Source: Xenorhabdus doucetiae (GTDB lineage: Bacteria; Pseudomonadota; Gammaproteobacteria; Enterobacterales; Enterobacteriaceae). From it: a stretch of DNA of 64,000 bases. Below, piece by piece: positions 32,608 to 42,091 of the stretch. Under the pieces are notes generated by a model, which did no database searches, had not been told where the DNA came from, and saw nothing but the letters and a program-made list of their open reading frames with translations. The position numbers and the translations under genes are program-made. The stretch is from assembly GCF_000968195.1 (NCBI RefSeq), contig NZ_FO704550.1, positions 3,596,001-3,660,000 of the forward strand, written 5' to 3'. Positions within the stretch are counted from its first letter, which is position 1. Each line of letters opens with the position of its first letter.

Positions 32608-34245
32608 TCACCCAATCACAGGCGAATACTTCTGTTTAAGCCCATCCGATTTATGCGCCGTGTTGCGTATTGCGCTGGCGTTCTCCGGGGTGCCGGTGTT
32701 GTGATGGGTATGGGCGGCGGTCAGTTCGGCCAGTTCCCTGACTACATCCAACGTATCTAACATCAGGGTCATCACGTTAAGTTGCTGGCTGCCTACCCAG
32801 ACCACCGGCGCGACAATCTCTTGCTTGGCTCCGGCGATGCTCTGGCGGATCAGGCCGATTTTTTCTATCAGCTTTTGGCCGACTTCAATATCCGCGACCT
32901 TTCCCACGCTGGCGACAAGATTTGATGAGGTCGCCATGCAGTAATCACCGTCTGCAATCTGCTGAACTGCACCCGCCAGTAAGGTCGATGTGCCCAACAC
33001 CGTGGTCTTGTCCGTGGCCTGTAGCGTGGTTTCCCGTGCCACGAGGGTGCGGGTTTCCGTGTCGGCCTTGACAATGCGGTGCATGGAGGACTCGTTAATG
33101 GTCTGGTCAGTTTGCCGTATCCAACTGCCCTCCTGCGTCACTCTTTGCGACACTTCCGCCCGCTGCTGCTGCAACTGTTCACCCGGCTTGATATCGGGCA
33201 GGGTGTTGCCCTGGCTCAGGGTCTGGCGGATAAAGGGCTTGTCCGGGCGGCCGCCCTCAAAAGCAATTTCTACCATTGTGCCGATAGGCGGATACTGGAA
33301 CATGCCCGATTCGCCGCCCGCCATTGGCAACGGCAGCGGGACAGCCTGATAAACCGGGGCGGCAGCATCCTGACCGTTATCATCCAGCAATTGCACATCA
33401 ACCGCATAGCGCGGCCGGAAGGGATCGGAAATATCGCCGCTGGCCGTGTTTTCGGTGTGCGCCTCAATACGGGCGAATTTCGGCAAATGCAGCCCGGCCG
33501 ATAATTCGGGGTAAGCCGCATCAATCTGGCGCTGGGCGGGCGTTTTACTCTCCGGTTGGCCTTTGGGCTGCCATGTGAGGGTCATGTTTTCATTGTTCAG
33601 GTTGACCTTGGTCAGCCGTTGCTGATTGACCACGACACCAGGGCGCAGCGATTGGATCATCGGGAGGGTCATGGCATTGCCTGCGGACTGGCTCTTGCTG
33701 AATTCATTGGGAATATCGACGGGCTTCCCGGCAAACAGCGAATGCGCCCAACTGCCCAGATACACCGAACCATCTGGCAGTTGTTGCCAGATATAATCTT
33801 CAATGGCGAAGACCTGCCCCAAGTTCGCCAGCAACTGATAGCCCGTGCCGTTATGGGTGTAGTGCGGGATCGGTTTATCAGTATAGGGTGCCTGCGGCAA
33901 GATAAAGGTCAGCCCGCTGTGCGCCTGCAAGTAGTCCACAATCTGGCGCAGGGTCGGATGCTGAAACGAGCACGGCCAAGGACGATCAAACACCCCGGCC
34001 AGCTCACGCACAAATAAGCGCTGGTAGCCGTTCTGGGCAGGCTGCGAACGCTCCACATAGCCCGTAAACCAGCGCAGCACCAAATCGGTGTAACCCACAT
34101 CCAACCGGACGAGTTTTCCGGTGTAATCGGTGGCCGTCTCGGCCGTGATAAAGCCCCGGCCACAGGCTGACAGTTCCAGCATCAGATTGGCGTCAACCAG
34201 ATGCACTTCATCCCCGGAGAGATAAAGCCGGTTAATCGGTTTCAT
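32608..34245 (-). CDS. baseplate hub/spike protein (gpD-gpV-like, gp27/gp5 type)
   Basis: 545 aa, last gene of the late operon. The N-terminal half (to about 230) looks like a gp27/gpD-type hub (LVRLDVGYTDLVLRWFTGYV; PTLRQIVDYLQAHSGLTF). A gp5-like OB fold follows (RYAVDVQLLDDNG; PPIGTMVEIAFEGGRPDKPF). The C-terminus has HTHHNTGTPENA, the HxH-type metal tip motif seen in P2 gpV-like spikes. P2 encodes hub and spike in separate genes, so this is a fused arrangement. It would pierce the outer membrane during injection. Confidence 0.75.
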   Translation of the reverse strand: MKPINRLYLSGDEVHLVDANLMLELSACGRGFITAETATDYTGKLVRLDVGYTDLVLRWFTGYVERSQPAQNGYQRLFVRELAGVFDRPWPCSFQHPTLRQIVDYLQAHSGLTFILPQAPYTDKPIPHYTHNGTGYQLLANLGQVFAIEDYIWQQLPDGSVYLGSWAHSLFAGKPVDIPNEFSKSQSAGNAMTLPMIQSLRPGVVVNQQRLTKVNLNNENMTLTWQPKGQPESKTPAQRQIDAAYPELSAGLHLPKFARIEAHTENTASGDISDPFRPRYAVDVQLLDDNGQDAAAPVYQAVPLPLPMAGGESGMFQYPPIGTMVEIAFEGGRPDKPFIRQTLSQGNTLPDIKPGEQLQQQRAEVSQRVTQEGSWIRQTDQTINESSMHRIVKADTETRTLVARETTLQATDKTTVLGTSTLLAGAVQQIADGDYCMATSSNLVASVGKVADIEVGQKLIEKIGLIRQSIAGAKQEIVAPVVWVGSQQLNVMTLMLDTLDVVRELAELTAAHTHHNTGTPENASAIRNTAHKSDGLKQKYSPVIG

Positions 34246-34777
34246 TAGCTGCCCCTATTTTGTCATTAATCGGTTTCAGCACTTTTCGTTCAAACCAGCT
34301 TAACTGTTCCGGCTCTTCCTTGGCGGCACTGCCGCCCTGTCCGGTCTGCTTTTTGGCCGGAATATTGCCGGCCGCACGGGCATCGCGTTTCTCCGACACC
34401 GATAAATGTTCCCGTAAGGTAAAAGTGACCTGCCATGCCTGCTTGCCGTCCACCTTGCTGGCATCAATCGTGCCCGTGAACGTGCCAATGCGAAAATTAA
34501 TGGCCTGCGCAGTCAGGTTGGCAACCCGGTAGCGTTTCAGGTTGCCGTTTTCCTTGGCTTCGGCCAGCGCAAACAGGCGCGACAAGGTTTTCTGTTCAGT
34601 AAAGGGAATCACGCCCGTGATGCGCAGTTCTTTCGGCTTAATGCCCTGTTCCGCTACAGCGGTGCTGGATGACTGCCCGCTTTGGTCTTGATCCTGAAAC
34701 ATCACCGAAGGGGTGACGGTCAGGCTTTTTAAGGGGATGGCCTCGCCGTCAAGGGCGAGGGTGATAATTTGGCTCAT
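34232..34777 (-). CDS. phage baseplate complex protein
   Basis: 181 aa. It starts MSQIITLALDGEAIPLKSLT and has a beta-rich N-terminal half with a central SRLFALAEAKENGNLKRYRV, then a basic/Gln-rich linker and a C-terminal amphipathic helix (WFERKVLKPINDKIG). It resembles the small baseplate protein found next to the hub gene in HP1/K139-type phages; its exact job is unknown. It overlaps the hub gene by 14 bp and the upstream gene by 29 bp, so it is translationally packed. Confidence 0.6.
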   Translation of the reverse strand: MSQIITLALDGEAIPLKSLTVTPSVMFQDQDQSGQSSSTAVAEQGIKPKELRITGVIPFTEQKTLSRLFALAEAKENGNLKRYRVANLTAQAINFRIGTFTGTIDASKVDGKQAWQVTFTLREHLSVSEKRDARAAGNIPAKKQTGQGGSAAKEEPEQLSWFERKVLKPINDKIGAANETD

Positions 34778-35477
34778 GCGATAGCATCCTTTCTAATGCG
34801 CTGATGTTGTCTCCGGCAAACAGGGTTGCCAGTGTATACACGGCGTCCGGTTCCGGTATTTCCTTGCGCAGCTTCTCGGCCAACAGCGCACCGTGGCCTG
34901 TTCCGCTAAATGCCCAAACGGGGGCGGTGTTGCCCATTGCGCCACTCAGGGCATCACTGACTTGCTGCAAGGCGTTTTGTCTGGCCGTGGTAAATCCGCT
35001 TAACTGTGCTTTTAATCCGGCAAGGCTGCTGCCCGCGCTGGCCTGTGCTTTGGCCTGTTCAATCAGTTGGGCATTGGCGGCCAAGCGGCTACTTGCGGTT
35101 GACAATGGTTGTGGCAGTGGCAACCCGCCGCCCTGTTTGCCCGGCAATTGCATTTTGCTGATGCTCAGGCGTTCGGCGGTTTTTGCCATGCGCGTGACTT
35201 GGGAAAAGACCGGCAACGGCAACACGGATGAAAATTGCGTTAAGTGCTGCATAAATTCAGCGTGGGTCTTGGCACAGACCATTAACACAAGGGCATTCAG
35301 GTGACCTGCGCCTGTCAGCTTATTTGACAGGTAATGAATGGCGTTGGCCGGGCTTAAGTAGCTGCCACTGTCGGCCTGCTGCCCGACACCGTAAATAAAC
35401 GGGTGTACGGGCACGATGCTGGCAGACAGCCCCGACAGCGCCGGGGACAATTGCAGGGTTTTACGTTGCCAGTGCAT
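34749..35477 (-). CDS. phage late protein of unknown function, baseplate-associated
   Basis: 242 aa from MHWQRKTLQLSPALSGL; this ATG overlaps the stop of the fibre-assembly gene (TAATG), and an in-frame start 7 codons earlier is possible. It is rich in Ala/Leu/Gln, mostly helical (LIEQAKAQASAGSSLAGLKAQL) with no enzymatic motif. Its place between fibre assembly and the baseplate complex gene suggests a baseplate or tail-tip component. I do not recognise a named family. Confidence 0.55.
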   Translation of the reverse strand: MHWQRKTLQLSPALSGLSASIVPVHPFIYGVGQQADSGSYLSPANAIHYLSNKLTGAGHLNALVLMVCAKTHAEFMQHLTQFSSVLPLPVFSQVTRMAKTAERLSISKMQLPGKQGGGLPLPQPLSTASSRLAANAQLIEQAKAQASAGSSLAGLKAQLSGFTTARQNALQQVSDALSGAMGNTAPVWAFSGTGHGALLAEKLRKEIPEPDAVYTLATLFAGDNISALERMLSHEPNYHPRP

Positions 35478-35902
35478 TATTCGGGTTGCTCCGGCCAATC
35501 GATATCAGGGGCGGTCGAGCAATCCACTCGGTTGAGTAATACCCTATAGCGTCGCCATTCGTTTAAAACAACTTTTTCCGAAACTGTAGCGATATTCAAG
35601 TCAACTGCATCCTGACAAATACCAATTTTTTCATTAGCAACGCGCAACAATTGCCTTTTTTCCTGTTCTGCCTGGCTCTGCAATTCCTCCGGTGTCGGCG
35701 GTGGAATATCTCCCCATGCAGGTAATCCGCCATAACCAGCAATGCGCAGTTTCCCTATGGGTGGCTCATTGCCTGCAAATTCGTTGAAAACAGCCTGATT
35801 AACCACTATCCCATCATCCGGCCATGACCCTGCGTTAATGTAATCTGATTTCCAATCAACCGGGTAGAATGCGTTAGTTTTTGCACTATAGATATAATTC
35901 AT
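35477..35902 (-). CDS. tail fibre assembly chaperone
   Basis: 141 aa from MNYIYSAKTNAFYPVDWKSD; upstream in-frame ATGs lie inside the fibre gene. The Tfa family pattern is clear: IYSAKTNAFYP at the N-terminus, a Pro-rich centre (PAWGDIPPPTPEELQSQAEQEKR) and the C-terminal LNEWRRYRVLLNRVDCSTAPDIDWP. Tfa proteins help fold and trimerise the matching fibre tip and are encoded just after it, as here. Confidence 0.85.
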   Translation of the reverse strand: MNYIYSAKTNAFYPVDWKSDYINAGSWPDDGIVVNQAVFNEFAGNEPPIGKLRIAGYGGLPAWGDIPPPTPEELQSQAEQEKRQLLRVANEKIGICQDAVDLNIATVSEKVVLNEWRRYRVLLNRVDCSTAPDIDWPEQPE

Positions 35903-35903
35903 G

Positions 35904-37697
35904 TTAATACCCCACTGCGAACCAGTTGCATTGGATACCATTTTCCGCCGTAATGGCAGTAAACCCCGTTGTGGTGCGGTCGCGTGCCTGCACATTGTTT
36001 ATACTGGGATTATTGGCAGAATCTGATATTGTCATCTGCACATTGACACATTCCGTTGGAAACATTGCGGGGAACTGTATCGGATACGTCCCCGGATACG
36101 TCATATTGATTGTCCCCCACTGTAAGATCATACCTGTGTCAACGTTTTTCCAGTGTCCAGTAGTTGATTTAACCAATATATCTGTTGGGATGGTTTCAAC
36201 GGTAGCCAATAATTTCCCATTTAACGATACTGACCCGTTTCCCACTTCTAAATGTGTACTCGTTTTCACATTAGTTAATGACACATGATTGGATTCGGCA
36301 CCGCAGCCCAACAGATAACGAGCGTCTCCGCTGGCATCAGTTCCATAAATGTAGTTTGCAGCACCGGGCGTCGCATTTCTCAATTCAATAACTTTATTGT
36401 CTGAAATAATTGTACCCCCAAATGCAGATACCGCATTCACATCGCCAGCATTCAAAAAAACATCATATCGCATTGATTTTCCGTTTATTTTCCGAGTAAC
36501 TGGCACTCGCCCGTTAGCGTTGTCGTTAACTATTTTTACCGTTGCAATTTCCTCGCCGTCGATAAACGCGCGTTTATCACCGATCTCCAGATCAGTTTGC
36601 GTCTGGTTATTAGTTAACGACACAGTGTTTTTTCCTGAACCACAACCTAGCAGATAGCGTGCATTTCCGCGGGCGTCAGTTCCATAAATATAGTTTGCAG
36701 CGTTCGGCGTCGCGTTTCTCAATTCGATTATTTTGTTATCTGAAATGATCACCCCTCCGAACACAGAAACAGCATTTATATCATTCGCATTCAAATTGAC
36801 GTCAGATGATAGCGATTTTCCGTTAATTTTTCGGGTATTGAGGTCTGCAATAGCACGATCACTCAATGCGCCTTTAGGACGCAAATCAATCACATTCCCG
36901 TTACCATCAATACTCGCAATCGCAAACACATAATGCGGATACCCCGCCGCATCCACATAATTTTTCAGGTCATTCGCAACGGTAATTTTAACAACCGTCT
37001 TCCACTGGCTCACCAGATTGCCCTGATAGCTAAAATCGGCATACACACGGGTATTGCGCATCGTGTTTAACGTTTGGTCATGTTCCAATACCCCGCGCAG
37101 CCCGCCGACATAGGCCAACCCTTTTTTCACCGTGTACTGATCACCGTTGCGGATCACCGCAAAGCCATCGCCGAAAAAAGCCGCCTCGCCGTAGCTGTCG
37201 GTATTGATCAGGCGCTGCATTTCATCCATACCGGACAAACGCGCGGTAAAATCAATCTGCCATGTTTCGGCTGTCGTGGTGATGGCCGTCTCTTTGGCCG
37301 CGCCGTCAAACTCCAGCAAGAAAGAACGGGTTAAGACGTTGCCCTGCAAGCCGTTGGCGGTCTTGATTTTCTTCTGGGCTGGCGCATGGGTGATCATGCC
37401 AATCACGCCCGACGCCTTATTCAGCAAGCCAATCCAGTTAAAATCAAAGTTACCCACTTCGGTGCCCAATGTGACGCTGTAAGCCACGGCGTTCTCACTG
37501 GCAAGCCCGGTTTTATTCACCGCCTGACGGTGTACGATATATTGCGCGGCAGGCAGTTGCTCACTGCGGCTAATATCCTGAGACGGATCTAAACCCGGCA
37601 CATTAGCAAAAATAAACTCGTCCAGTATTACTGCGTTTCCGGCAGCGACTTGTTGCGCTTTCCATTTTTCAAAGTCCAAGGTAATCACTGAGGACAT
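35904..37697 (-). CDS. tail fibre protein with tandemly duplicated shaft unit
   Basis: 597 aa. The N-terminal 220 residues (ITLDFEKWKAQQVAAGNAVI, LDEFIFANVPGLD) are the phage tail-collar/attachment domain. Residues about 289-401 and 402-509 are two copies of a 113-residue unit, each with RKINGKS, LNAxDxNAVSxFGG, ELRNATPxAANYIYGTDA and YLLGCG. The C-terminus (GMILQWGTINMTYPGTYPIQ; GIQCNWFAVGY) is a gp53-like receptor-binding tip. Receptor specificity resides there. Confidence 0.85.
   Translation of the reverse strand: MSSVITLDFEKWKAQQVAAGNAVILDEFIFANVPGLDPSQDISRSEQLPAAQYIVHRQAVNKTGLASENAVAYSVTLGTEVGNFDFNWIGLLNKASGVIGMITHAPAQKKIKTANGLQGNVLTRSFLLEFDGAAKETAITTTAETWQIDFTARLSGMDEMQRLINTDSYGEAAFFGDGFAVIRNGDQYTVKKGLAYVGGLRGVLEHDQTLNTMRNTRVYADFSYQGNLVSQWKTVVKITVANDLKNYVDAAGYPHYVFAIASIDGNGNVIDLRPKGALSDRAIADLNTRKINGKSLSSDVNLNANDINAVSVFGGVIISDNKIIELRNATPNAANYIYGTDARGNARYLLGCGSGKNTVSLTNNQTQTDLEIGDKRAFIDGEEIATVKIVNDNANGRVPVTRKINGKSMRYDVFLNAGDVNAVSAFGGTIISDNKVIELRNATPGAANYIYGTDASGDARYLLGCGAESNHVSLTNVKTSTHLEVGNGSVSLNGKLLATVETIPTDILVKSTTGHWKNVDTGMILQWGTINMTYPGTYPIQFPAMFPTECVNVQMTISDSANNPSINNVQARDRTTTGFTAITAENGIQCNWFAVGY
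36171..36833 (-). repeat. tandem 339-bp internal duplication in the tail fibre gene
   Basis: Codons 289-401 and 402-509 of the fibre gene encode the same unit with clear divergence, read from 36833 to 36495 and 36494 to 36171. The most conserved stretch is IELRNATPxAANYIYGTDA. It represents shaft elongation by duplication and a potential recombination hot spot. Confidence 0.8.
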
Positions 37698-37708
37698 GTT
37701 CTATTTCC

Positions 37709-38365
37709 TTATAATGAAGCACCGTAAGTGACATTCGGTGCGGTATTTTCCTTGAGGCTGGCATGGTCACAGACGGCAACGCCCGCGATATGGCCGACTC
37801 TTAACAATAACGGCTGGGTCGGCATGGCAGCGGCATAACAGCAATAGTCTGCCCCCACGCTGCCTGCCCGCATCAGCAATTGATTTTTGGCGATCACCTC
37901 AAAACGGTAGCGGCGGCAGGTGCGGCCATACTGGCGGATGATATTCATCAGCAAATCGGGATTGGCGGCTATCTGGCCGTCGCTGAGGCGCAGGATAATC
38001 ACATCCCAGTCAATGCCCGGCTGGCGCTCCAGCAATTCGACATAGCCCACGCCCAGCCGATCAAAGATGGCAATGAAACCTGCCACGCTGCCCGCGTCTT
38101 TGGCATTGATAAAGGCGTATTTCACCCGCTTGCGAAACAACGGCAGCGGTTCACCGTTAAAGCGCTGGATATCCCGCTGGTACGCCAGCACCGACAACAG
38201 CGCCTCTGAACAGGTTTCGGCGTCCAGTTGGGCTAACGGCCACTTTAACCAGTCATACACGCCCAACCAGAATACCCGCGCCGCCTGCAATAACTTGGCG
38301 GGTTCGCCCTTGTTCATCCATGAGGGCAACGCCAGCCGGGCGAGACGTTCCCGGAACTCAGCCAT
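37709..38365 (-). CDS. baseplate protein I-like (tail protein)
   Basis: 218 aa. It follows baseplate J with an 8-bp overlap and precedes the fibre, the position of P2 gpI. The sequence starts MAEFRERLARLALPSWMNKGE and contains LSVLAYQRDIQRFNGEPLPLFRKRVKYAFINAKDAGS, a gpI-like pattern. Cysteines cluster near the C-terminus (ADYCCYAAAM). Its assumed role is baseplate wedge assembly. Confidence 0.75.
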   Translation of the reverse strand: MAEFRERLARLALPSWMNKGEPAKLLQAARVFWLGVYDWLKWPLAQLDAETCSEALLSVLAYQRDIQRFNGEPLPLFRKRVKYAFINAKDAGSVAGFIAIFDRLGVGYVELLERQPGIDWDVIILRLSDGQIAANPDLLMNIIRQYGRTCRRYRFEVIAKNQLLMRAGSVGADYCCYAAAMPTQPLLLRVGHIAGVAVCDHASLKENTAPNVTYGASL

Positions 38366-39542
38366 TTTTCACCTCCACCGTGAGCGATTGCAGGCGCGGC
38401 ACACTCAGTTCACTGAGAATGTCACCCAATGAAAAGGTCAGTGATTCCACCTCGCTGAACTCGCGATGGATCTCCCGTCCCAAGTTGGAAAAGGAAAAAC
38501 GCGAGTACGGCCACGTTTTCTTCACCGGATAGTCGGTATTTTCCCGAAAGGCGCAGCGGATCAGGTTGCCGGCATCGGTTTTTAATGTGTCTATCTGTTC
38601 CTGACTGTAGTTCGCCAGATTCACTACAAACAGCGTTACTGTCAGTACATGATGGGTTTCCGGCATCGGCAGGCACTGCATATCATCCCCGTGCCCGTGA
38701 TGCCCCTGATTGCTGATGTAATCATTCACCGCATTGATAAACGGCTGGCTAATGACGCCCGAATCCAGCAACAGGTAAGCATTGGCCGTGCCTGCCCCAC
38801 GGGGCGCATCATGCAAAAAGAAGATGCGGTCAATACTCAAGCCCACGCGGCTGGCTATCATGCCTCGATAAACGGCATCGGTGTGGTAGTTTCCCACCAG
38901 GTTATATTGGTTGCGGCAACGGTCACGCAAATCATCATCGGACTCGGCATCCGCGCCGGGCGTTAACAGCCAGCCTTCTTCATTTTGTACCCGCTCAATG
39001 CCGGACACTGCCACAGGCAGGAGCCGGAAATAGCCGGATGCCAAGTTAAAGGCACCGCCTGCCAATTCTGCGGCCACAGGCAGCAAGGCACTGGTGACAC
39101 CTTCGGCTATCACCACGCTTTCCGTGGTGCTGACCCGGTAGATTTCGCCATTAATGCGCTCAGTCTGGACAACCGTTCCGGCAGGCACCATCACCGCCGA
39201 GGCTCCCGCCGCCTTGTAGAAACGGATCACCCCCTGCGCGGCGGTTGCCTGCTTGCGTTTCAGGTTGACGCCCCATGCAAACATATCCAGCCATGATCCC
39301 GATGCCGTCGCCAGATACATATTTTTCAGGGTGACGTTGATTAACGCCTCTTTCAGCCACAACACCGGGCGCGTCACGAGGGTGTTGACCAGCCGCCAGA
39401 ACGGGGACATGCGCGAGGTATTGGTGACTAACCCGGCGTCATCCACAACCTTGGTAAAGGCGGCGCTGATATCGGCTTCCGTGGTCGGCATCCCGCTGTC
39501 ACGCAGTACCTTTTCGTAATCAATCGACGGTTTAGTTTCCAT
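38358..39542 (-). CDS. baseplate assembly protein J
   Basis: 394 aa from METKPSIDYEKVLRDSGMPT. Baseplate J/gp47 family: residues about 60-200 carry the conserved LYLATASGSWLDMFAWGVNLKRKQATAAQG pattern, followed by TPGADAESDDDLRDRCRNQ, the hallmark of the family. It builds the wedge of the contractile baseplate. It overlaps the upstream gp25-like gene by 11 bp. Confidence 0.88.
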   Translation of the reverse strand: METKPSIDYEKVLRDSGMPTTEADISAAFTKVVDDAGLVTNTSRMSPFWRLVNTLVTRPVLWLKEALINVTLKNMYLATASGSWLDMFAWGVNLKRKQATAAQGVIRFYKAAGASAVMVPAGTVVQTERINGEIYRVSTTESVVIAEGVTSALLPVAAELAGGAFNLASGYFRLLPVAVSGIERVQNEEGWLLTPGADAESDDDLRDRCRNQYNLVGNYHTDAVYRGMIASRVGLSIDRIFFLHDAPRGAGTANAYLLLDSGVISQPFINAVNDYISNQGHHGHGDDMQCLPMPETHHVLTVTLFVVNLANYSQEQIDTLKTDAGNLIRCAFRENTDYPVKKTWPYSRFSFSNLGREIHREFSEVESLTFSLGDILSELSVPRLQSLTVEVKNG

Positions 39543-39867
39543 GCCCCACACTCACATTCAGGCGGCCAAAATCATAAGTTTCCGCCGTGATCCATAACTG
39601 GGTTGGCGTCTCTTCGTTAATGATGACCGTGCCCGGAATAATCCTTTCGTCATCTTCAACCAAAATTTCTATCTGGGTGCGAATATCCGCGCGCAGGGTC
39701 GGGCTGCGCTCTGCGACCAGTTCGGTTGCAAGGCCACTTTCCATAATGGCGTGCACACAATCCTGACCGACAGAAAAGCGATTGTGGCAAAAACGCGGCT
39801 CATTCCCGGAGTTCAGGGTAAAGTTGCCCTTGGTTATCAATAAATCAATGTATTTCGGCTCATCCAT
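39532..39867 (-). CDS. DUF2590 protein, gp25/gpW-like baseplate wedge
   Basis: 111 aa. The sequence MDEPKYIDLLITKGNFTLNS and the following ECAL-like patch (DCVHAIMESGLATELVAERSP) fit the DUF2590 family found between tape measure and baseplate J in HP1/K139-type phages. By position it replaces P2 gpW. It overlaps the tape measure stop by 8 bp. Confidence 0.75.
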   Translation of the reverse strand: MDEPKYIDLLITKGNFTLNSGNEPRFCHNRFSVGQDCVHAIMESGLATELVAERSPTLRADIRTQIEILVEDDERIIPGTVIINEETPTQLWITAETYDFGRLNVSVGHGN

Positions 39868-42091
39868 AAGCCACCTGCTCCCATTCCGTTAATTGTTCCG
39901 GTGTGATGCTGCCGTTGACCTTGACGGTCACGTTTTCAATCCGGCGGCTGTTATCAATTGACGTCTGTTTATGACTGTTCAGGTTCTGACTCAGCCCGCC
40001 CTTGTTGATGCCTTTCAGTTGCCCGCCTGTAATGATGGACGCCGCCACCTGCTGATTATCCACGGAGGGCTGGACAACCGATTTAGGGGTTGAAACTGCG
40101 CCCTCAATGGCCTTGGTTTCAATGTTGATGCCCGGAATATAATTTAACTTCTCGATAATCCAGTTATAGGCTTCCCCGAATGAGGCTTTAATGCTGTCCC
40201 ATAAGCCACTGAACAGATCACCGACACTGTCCGCCATGCCGGACAAAGTATCCACCAGTGAAAAGCTGCCAACCCAGTTCCACAGCGCATCCCAGCCCTG
40301 CCTAATCAACTGCCCGGCACGTTGAAACGCCTGTATCAGCGTGCCAATCACCTGAATCACCAGATTAAACGGCATCATCATCAGGCCAATGGCACCCGCC
40401 ACAATGCGGCCAAACGAACTGCCCGCCTCAGTCACTCCCTGTAACTCTTCATCAGTGTATTGGATCGGCGACAGTAACTTGGCGAACCAGCCGAACAGGC
40501 TTTTAACCCCCTCCCAGACAAACCCCATGGCCGCGCCTATGGCATCAAAAGCCGGTGACAACGGGGCAAGCGAACTGCCCGCCTCGCTGAACCCCTGCAT
40601 AAACCCTTTAATAAAGGCCTTAATCGGTTGCCAGAATTTAATGACCGCAATCACCAACGCCGCAATCACCGCAATGATCGCCAACACAGGCCATGCCATG
40701 GCCGTAAACCCGGCCGCCGTTGCCCAAGAGGCTATCTGGGTCATAACCAGACTGGCGCGCAGGCGCGTTAACAGGCTGGCTAATTTTGTACTGGTTGTTG
40801 ACATGACGTTCATTTTTCCCGTCAACAGGGAAAACATAAACGCCCCCGTGTTCCACAAGGGAATTAAACCCAGCCAGATAAAGCGGGACACCCCCATGAC
40901 GATATTGGCTAGCGCCCCTGCGGCGGCAAAGCTCAGGATACCGAGCGAGATATAACCGACCCAACGCGCGATATTAGGAAACAGTTTTAGCCAGCGCACC
41001 AGTGTCTGACTGGCATCCGCCATCTGATTGACCAACGGCTTAATCACCGGCAGCAGGGTTGAACCAATGGCAATGCGGATATTCTGCCAAATCGCTTCCA
41101 GCCGTTCCCACGGGTTCGCCATCCGTTCGGCCATCTCGCGGGTGCGCTTCATGCCGTCATTGGCACCGAGTGCCGTCATGTTTTTGCGCAGCACATCAAC
41201 ATTGCCGTAAAGCTGTTTAATGACCACGGCGGAATCCCCAAAGGCTTCATCAATCTCTGCCTGTGCTTTCAGGTTCCCTTCAATGCTCTTGCCGTATTTG
41301 GCCTGTAGCTTCTCCAGCATTTCCGGCATGGACAGCAATTTGCCCGACGCATTAACGAAACTTAACCCCAGTTTCTTCCCGCCAGCTTCCGCCGTGGTGA
41401 TAAAGGACTCATACGCCCCGCTGGATTCTGAACCCAGCGAGCGTTGCAATTCCCCCAAGACCGCCAACTGTTCATCAATACCGATACCAAAGTTTGTCCC
41501 GGCTGCGCGGGCACCCTCCATCAAATCGGCAATATCGGTCATGGAAGTGCCGAAGGTTTTCGACATCAACACCGCCTTGCCTGCCAACTCTTCGGCAAAT
41601 TGCAGGTGCCCGACGTCTTTTGCATGGCTGGAGAACTGGGCAAACATCTGCCCCATATACGTGCTGGCATCCTCGGCACTGCTTTTCAGGGCGGCGGCCG
41701 TGGTGTTCACGATATGGGTCATCTGCGGCAGGTCATTTTGTGACAGGCTGCCAATGGCCTTGCTGATGGCTGACGCCGATTGCACAAACTCTATCGACGA
41801 TTTGCCATAGCGGGAACTAAAGGTCATGGCATCTTTCGCCACCTTATCCATTACATTGCTGTCAATTCCCTGCAAGGAGGCGGTTTGCAGTGCTTCTTCC
41901 ATTTCAATGGCCGGATCAAGAAAGCCCTTGATTGACCAGAACGAAGCGGCCAACCCCGCCCCGCCGATGGCCAGCTTGCCGAAAGCATCCTGTGAGGCCT
42001 CGGCAAACCCCGCGACCGACGCTTTGACACTGGCAAGGGGTTTGGTGATTTTATCAATCAGACTTAAGGTAAAATCTAATTCGTTACTCAT
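39860..42091 (-). CDS. tail tape measure protein
   Basis: 743 aa. The N-terminal part is a TP901-type tape measure domain (SNELDFTLSLIDKITKPLAS; KAVLMSKTFGTSMTDIADLM), and the middle holds several hydrophobic helices (WVGYISLGILSFAAAGALAN; AWPVLAIIAVIAALVIAVIK). The C-terminal part has another hydrophobic stretch. Its length sets tail length. The ATG overlaps the stop of the frameshifted chaperone (ATGA). Confidence 0.9.
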   Translation of the reverse strand: MSNELDFTLSLIDKITKPLASVKASVAGFAEASQDAFGKLAIGGAGLAASFWSIKGFLDPAIEMEEALQTASLQGIDSNVMDKVAKDAMTFSSRYGKSSIEFVQSASAISKAIGSLSQNDLPQMTHIVNTTAAALKSSAEDASTYMGQMFAQFSSHAKDVGHLQFAEELAGKAVLMSKTFGTSMTDIADLMEGARAAGTNFGIGIDEQLAVLGELQRSLGSESSGAYESFITTAEAGGKKLGLSFVNASGKLLSMPEMLEKLQAKYGKSIEGNLKAQAEIDEAFGDSAVVIKQLYGNVDVLRKNMTALGANDGMKRTREMAERMANPWERLEAIWQNIRIAIGSTLLPVIKPLVNQMADASQTLVRWLKLFPNIARWVGYISLGILSFAAAGALANIVMGVSRFIWLGLIPLWNTGAFMFSLLTGKMNVMSTTSTKLASLLTRLRASLVMTQIASWATAAGFTAMAWPVLAIIAVIAALVIAVIKFWQPIKAFIKGFMQGFSEAGSSLAPLSPAFDAIGAAMGFVWEGVKSLFGWFAKLLSPIQYTDEELQGVTEAGSSFGRIVAGAIGLMMMPFNLVIQVIGTLIQAFQRAGQLIRQGWDALWNWVGSFSLVDTLSGMADSVGDLFSGLWDSIKASFGEAYNWIIEKLNYIPGINIETKAIEGAVSTPKSVVQPSVDNQQVAASIITGGQLKGINKGGLSQNLNSHKQTSIDNSRRIENVTVKVNGSITPEQLTEWEQVAYG

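Noticed and set aside
40389..40955. 188-codon plus-strand ORF opposite the tape measure gene
   Set aside because: Mirrors the hydrophobic repeats of the tape measure; no start context; antisense shadow.
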